Below are positions 15,227-17,625 of a DNA stretch of 17,625 bases, piece after piece. The stretch spans positions 1-17,625 of the forward strand of contig DJYW01000007.1 in NCBI GenBank assembly GCA_002450255.1. The letters are read 5' to 3'. Both the position numbers and the translations under genes were made by a program. The notes below the pieces were generated by a model, which was not told where the DNA came from, ran no database searches, and saw only the letters and a list, made by a program, of their open reading frames with translations. The number at the start of each line of letters is the position of its first letter. Within the stretch, counting starts at the first letter, position 1. The DNA comes from Gammaproteobacteria bacterium UBA6968 (lineage in GTDB: Bacteria; Pseudomonadota; Gammaproteobacteria; Pseudomonadales; Azotimanducaceae).

Positions 15227-16342
15227 GTGACTAGCAGCTTTCACCCAACGCCCAGAACGTTAATGGGACCAGGGCCATCCGACGTGCACCCGCGAGTACT
15301 CGGTGCGATGGGTAAAGCCACCATCGGTCACCTCGACCCGGAGTTCATAGCGCTAATGGAAGAGATTAAGTCTCTGCTGCGCTATGCGTTCAAAACCAAC
15401 AATACGCTCACCTTCCCGATCTCTGCACCTGGCTCTGCAGCTATGGAAGCCGCTTATGCAAATTTGCTCGAACCCGGCGATAAAGCAGTCGTATGCGTAA
15501 ACGGTGTTTTCGGCGGACGTATGGCTGAAAACGTGCGGCGCATGGGTGGCGACCTTGTGCTCGTTGAAGATGATTGGGGCACCCCGGTTTCACCAGAGAA
15601 ATTGCGCGCAACGTTACAAGCTAATCCCGATGCCAAGATCGTTGGCTTCGTGCATGCAGAAACGTCCACGGGGGCGTTTTCCGATGTTAAAACACTTTGC
15701 GAAATTGCCCGCGAATACGATTGCTTAACCATCGTTGACTCGGTGACTGGCCTTGCCGGGATAGAGCTAGATGTAGACGGCTGGCAGGCTGACGTGGCGT
15801 ATTCTGGCACCCAAAAGTGCCTCTCTGCACCGCCGGGGATAAGCCTAATCACCTTTAGCGATCGTGCCGCCGACCACGTCAAAGCCCGCAACACCCCTGT
15901 TCAAAGTTGGTTCCTTGATGTCTCATTGCTCATGGCTTACTGGGAAGGTGATGGGGCTCGAACGTACCACCACACGGCTCCCGTCAACGCCATGTACGGG
16001 TTGCATGAGTCACTGTTGATGTTGCAGCAAGAGGGCTTAGAAAACTCTTGGACGCGACATCGCGAGATGCATAATCTTCTAGCGTCCGAGTTGGAGACCA
16101 TTGGCTTACAGTTTGTGGTTGCAGAAGACTGTCGACTGCCTCAACTCAATCTCGTTACCTGTCCGCAGGATGTGGATGAAGCAGCTCTGAGAAAGCGTTT
16201 ATTGACCGAGTTTAATCTAGAGATTGGTGCCGGTTTAGGCGCCTTCGCTGGTAAGGTTTGGCGCATCGGCCTGATGGGTTACTCAGCGCGGCAGGAAAAT
16301 ATTCAGCTTTGCGCCAGCGCGCTTCGCCACTGCTTGGCGTAG
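15227..16342 (+). CDS. Alanine-glyoxylate-type aminotransferase (class V, PLP)
   Basis: This 371-residue protein belongs to the class V aminotransferases close to alanine-glyoxylate and serine-glyoxylate aminotransferase. It starts with GTG. The N-terminal LMGPGPSDVHPRVL (12-25) is the family opening. SAPGSAAMEAA (66-76) forms the cofactor-phosphate loop. IVDSV (169-173) holds Asp171, which pairs with the PLP ring nitrogen. SGTQKCLSAPPG (193-204) holds Lys197, the Schiff-base lysine, and closely resembles human AGT (SGSQKALNAPPG). YHHTAPV (247-253) and Arg346 in WRIGLMG fit substrate carboxylate binding. It probably interconverts glyoxylate and glycine with an amino donor in the cytosol, but donor preference cannot be read from the sequence. 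It lies 59 nt after rplQ without a terminator between, so read-through from the alpha cluster is possible. Confidence 0.9.
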   Translation: MTSSFHPTPRTLMGPGPSDVHPRVLGAMGKATIGHLDPEFIALMEEIKSLLRYAFKTNNTLTFPISAPGSAAMEAAYANLLEPGDKAVVCVNGVFGGRMAENVRRMGGDLVLVEDDWGTPVSPEKLRATLQANPDAKIVGFVHAETSTGAFSDVKTLCEIAREYDCLTIVDSVTGLAGIELDVDGWQADVAYSGTQKCLSAPPGISLITFSDRAADHVKARNTPVQSWFLDVSLLMAYWEGDGARTYHHTAPVNAMYGLHESLLMLQQEGLENSWTRHREMHNLLASELETIGLQFVVAEDCRLPQLNLVTCPQDVDEAALRKRLLTEFNLEIGAGLGAFAGKVWRIGLMGYSARQENIQLCASALRHCLA

Positions 16343-16361
16343 CACCACCTGAGCAAACGGT

Positions 16362-16388
16362 TTAGGCGCAGCAGGCTGCTGCGCCTAA
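16362..16388. terminator. Long inverted repeat after the aminotransferase, likely bidirectional terminator
   Basis: TTAGGCGCAGCAG (16362-16374) and CTGCTGCGCCTAA (16376-16388) are perfect 13-nt inverted copies around one base. An RNA stem of about 11 bp with a 5-nt loop would form on either strand. It sits 19 nt after the aminotransferase stop and between convergent genes. No T-run follows on either side, so it may be a factor-assisted terminator or a 3'-end stabiliser rather than a classic intrinsic one. Confidence 0.55.
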
Positions 16389-16436
16389 GGCTATTCCAGC
16401 TAGTTCCGAGACCAGCCTTAGTGCGTCCTAAGTTGT

Positions 16437-16535
16437 TTATTCCTCGGCCATCGCCAATTTTCGCAAAGCCCGTTGAGCCCAACGAGCGGGCAACGCAGCG
16501 CGTGTGTCTCGGAATCGATGCAGCGCGTTAGGCAT
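16437..16535 (-). CDS. Possible 32-residue ORF downstream of uvrA
   Basis: On the minus strand, ATG at 16535 opens a frame reading MPNALHRFRDTRAALPARW and ending RKLAMAEE. I do not recognise it, and it has no clear ribosome binding site. It is Arg/Ala-rich, which can occur by chance at this base composition. It lies 34 bp after the uvrA stop, overlaps a hairpin (16468-16491) and contains one copy of the GCAGCGCGT direct repeat (16495-16503) and a second at 16520-16528. I list it only so the gap is described. Confidence 0.12.
   Translation of the reverse strand: MPNALHRFRDTRAALPARWAQRALRKLAMAEE
16468..16491 (-). terminator. Hairpin downstream of uvrA, possible terminator
   Basis: CGTTG (16471-16475) pairs with CAACG (16480-16484) across a 4-nt loop, and GCC (16468-16470) with GGC (16489-16491) extends it around a bulge. 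On the minus strand it is followed by TTTGCG, a weak T-tract. It is 79 nt after the uvrA stop codon. Confidence 0.3.
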
Positions 16536-16569
16536 GAGCGTCAAGTCGAGGCCACCGCTGCCTGAATGG

Positions 16570-17625
16570 TTAGGATAGCAGCGGTTTCAAAAACTTCCCT
16601 GTGTACGATTTTTTGACCTTTACAACTTGTTCTGGAGTGCCGGTTGCAATGATCTGGCCGCCACCTGAGCCACCCTCTGGGCCAAGGTCAATAACCCAGT
16701 CGGCTGTCTTAATCACATCTAGATTATGTTCAATCACAACGACGGTATTACCGTCGTCGCGGAGTCGGTGTAAGACGGCTAACAATTGTGCGATGTCGTG
16801 AAAGTGTAGCCCAGTAGTAGGCTCGTCTAGAATGTATAGAGTCGATCCGGTGTCGCGTTTAGACAGTTCTCGGGATAACTTCACGCGTTGTGCTTCACCG
16901 CCAGACAGTGTCGTTGCCGCCTGCCCCAAGCGTATATACGACAGCCCAACATCAATCAGCGTTTGTAGTTTGCGCGCGAGCATTGGGATGGCTGCAAAAA
17001 AATCGTTAGCGTCCTCGACGGTCATGTCGAGCACTTCGTGAATGGATTTGCCTTTATATTTGATATCGAGGGTCTCGCGGTTATAGCGTTTTCCCGCGCA
17101 GACGTCACAAGGAACGTAAATATCTGGCAAAAAGTGCATCTCAACCTTGATAACACCGTCTCCCTGACAAGGTTCACAGCGCCCGCCTTTAACGTTAAAA
17201 CTAAAGCGGCCAGGTTTGTAGCCACGGGCCCGCGCTTCAGGAACTTGTGCAAACAGTTCTCTTATGGGTGTAAATAATCCGGTATACGTTGCCGGGTTGG
17301 AGCGTGGCGTTCTCCCGATCGGGCTCTGATCGATGTCAACGACTTTGTCTAAATGATTTAGTCCCTCTATCTTTTCAAATGGCCGCGGCTTCAGCGTTGT
17401 CGCCTTATTTAACTCAGTAGCGGCAAGAGGGTACAGAGTGTGATTGATCAGCGTGGATTTGCCAGAGCCGGATACACCGGTAATGCAGGTCAGTAAACCA
17501 CATGGAATCGTACACGTTACCGTGTCCAAATTGTTGCCGCTAGCGCCGTATAAAGTAAGCGTTTGTTCCGAGTTAAAAGCGGTCCTTTTGGCGGGCACTG
17601 AAATCGCTCGTTTCCCGCTGAGATA
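16570..17625 (-). CDS. uvrA: UvrABC excision repair protein subunit A, C-terminal part (partial)
   Basis: The frame is open to the right edge (YLSGKRAIS at the border) and gives 351 residues, about the last third of UvrA (E. coli 940). It contains the second ABC ATPase domain. Walker A is GVSGSGKST (visible residues 50-58). The zinc module has Cys150, Cys153, Cys173 and Cys176 (CEPC and CDVC). The ABC signature is LSGGEAQ (240-246), and Walker B is [12 protein letters not shown] with Asp267 and Glu268. UvrA dimers find bulky DNA lesions, load UvrB and start nucleotide excision repair. All motifs are intact. The gene is convergent with the aminotransferase; uvrA near the alpha cluster is known in several gammaproteobacteria. 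The 5' part lies outside the window. Confidence 0.97.
   Translation of the reverse strand, partial: YLSGKRAISVPAKRTAFNSEQTLTLYGASGNNLDTVTCTIPCGLLTCITGVSGSGKSTLINHTLYPLAATELNKATTLKPRPFEKIEGLNHLDKVVDIDQSPIGRTPRSNPATYTGLFTPIRELFAQVPEARARGYKPGRFSFNVKGGRCEPCQGDGVIKVEMHFLPDIYVPCDVCAGKRYNRETLDIKYKGKSIHEVLDMTVEDANDFFAAIPMLARKLQTLIDVGLSYIRLGQAATTLSGGEAQRVKLSRELSKRDTGSTLYILDEPTTGLHFHDIAQLLAVLHRLRDDGNTVVVIEHNLDVIKTADWVIDLGPEGGSGGGQIIATGTPEQVVKVKKSYTGKFLKPLLS

Noticed and set aside
1..17625. Mobile elements, CRISPR arrays or defence genes
   Set aside because: No transposase, integrase, attachment-site repeats or spaced repeats were found. Apart from the enlarged spacers, the window is ordinary core housekeeping sequence.

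Overview
This window is the core ribosomal-protein superoperon (S10, spc and alpha clusters) of a gammaproteobacterium with roughly 50% G+C. The gene order supports this: tuf end, rpsJ, rplC-D-W-B, rpsS, rplV, rpsC, rplP, rpmC, rpsQ, rplN-X-E, rpsN-H, rplF-R, rpsE, rpmD, rplO, secY, rpmJ, rpsM-K-D, rpoA, rplQ. So do the long Cys-poor S14, the zinc-type L36 between secY and rpsM, and the close match of RpoA, S4, L2 and L16 to the E. coli/Pseudomonas forms as I remember them. I cannot place it below class level.

Layout: 1-30 is the last codons of EF-Tu, followed by a strong intrinsic terminator (52-83). Positions 84-639 hold no gene I can support, but contain a plausible promoter (329-357) for the S10 cluster and a leader of about 275 nt. 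rpsJ (640-951) is separated from rplC by 440 nt of noncoding but hairpin-rich sequence. From 1392 to 15167 all genes are on the + strand, mostly tightly packed with several start/stop overlaps. The packing is broken by enlarged, hairpin-bearing spacers at rplN-rplX (160 nt), rplF-rplR (97), rpsE-rpmD (73), rpsK-rpsD (119), rpsD-rpoA (42) and rpoA-rplQ (96).

After rplQ comes an alanine-glyoxylate-type aminotransferase (15227-16342, +), which may be read through from the alpha cluster. A large inverted repeat follows (16362-16388). Convergent on the minus strand is the C-terminal third of uvrA, running off the right edge.

The genes jointly supply the ribosome's large and small subunits, the SecY protein-export channel and the RNA polymerase alpha subunit, which is the standard growth-rate-coupled set. 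No phage, insertion sequence, CRISPR array or defence system is visible. The most unusual feature is the structured rpsJ-rplC spacer, a candidate cis-regulatory RNA or element remnant. Next come the enlarged rpsK-rpsD spacer, the L17 protein with an 80-residue acidic tail, and two near-perfect palindromes flanking rpoA.
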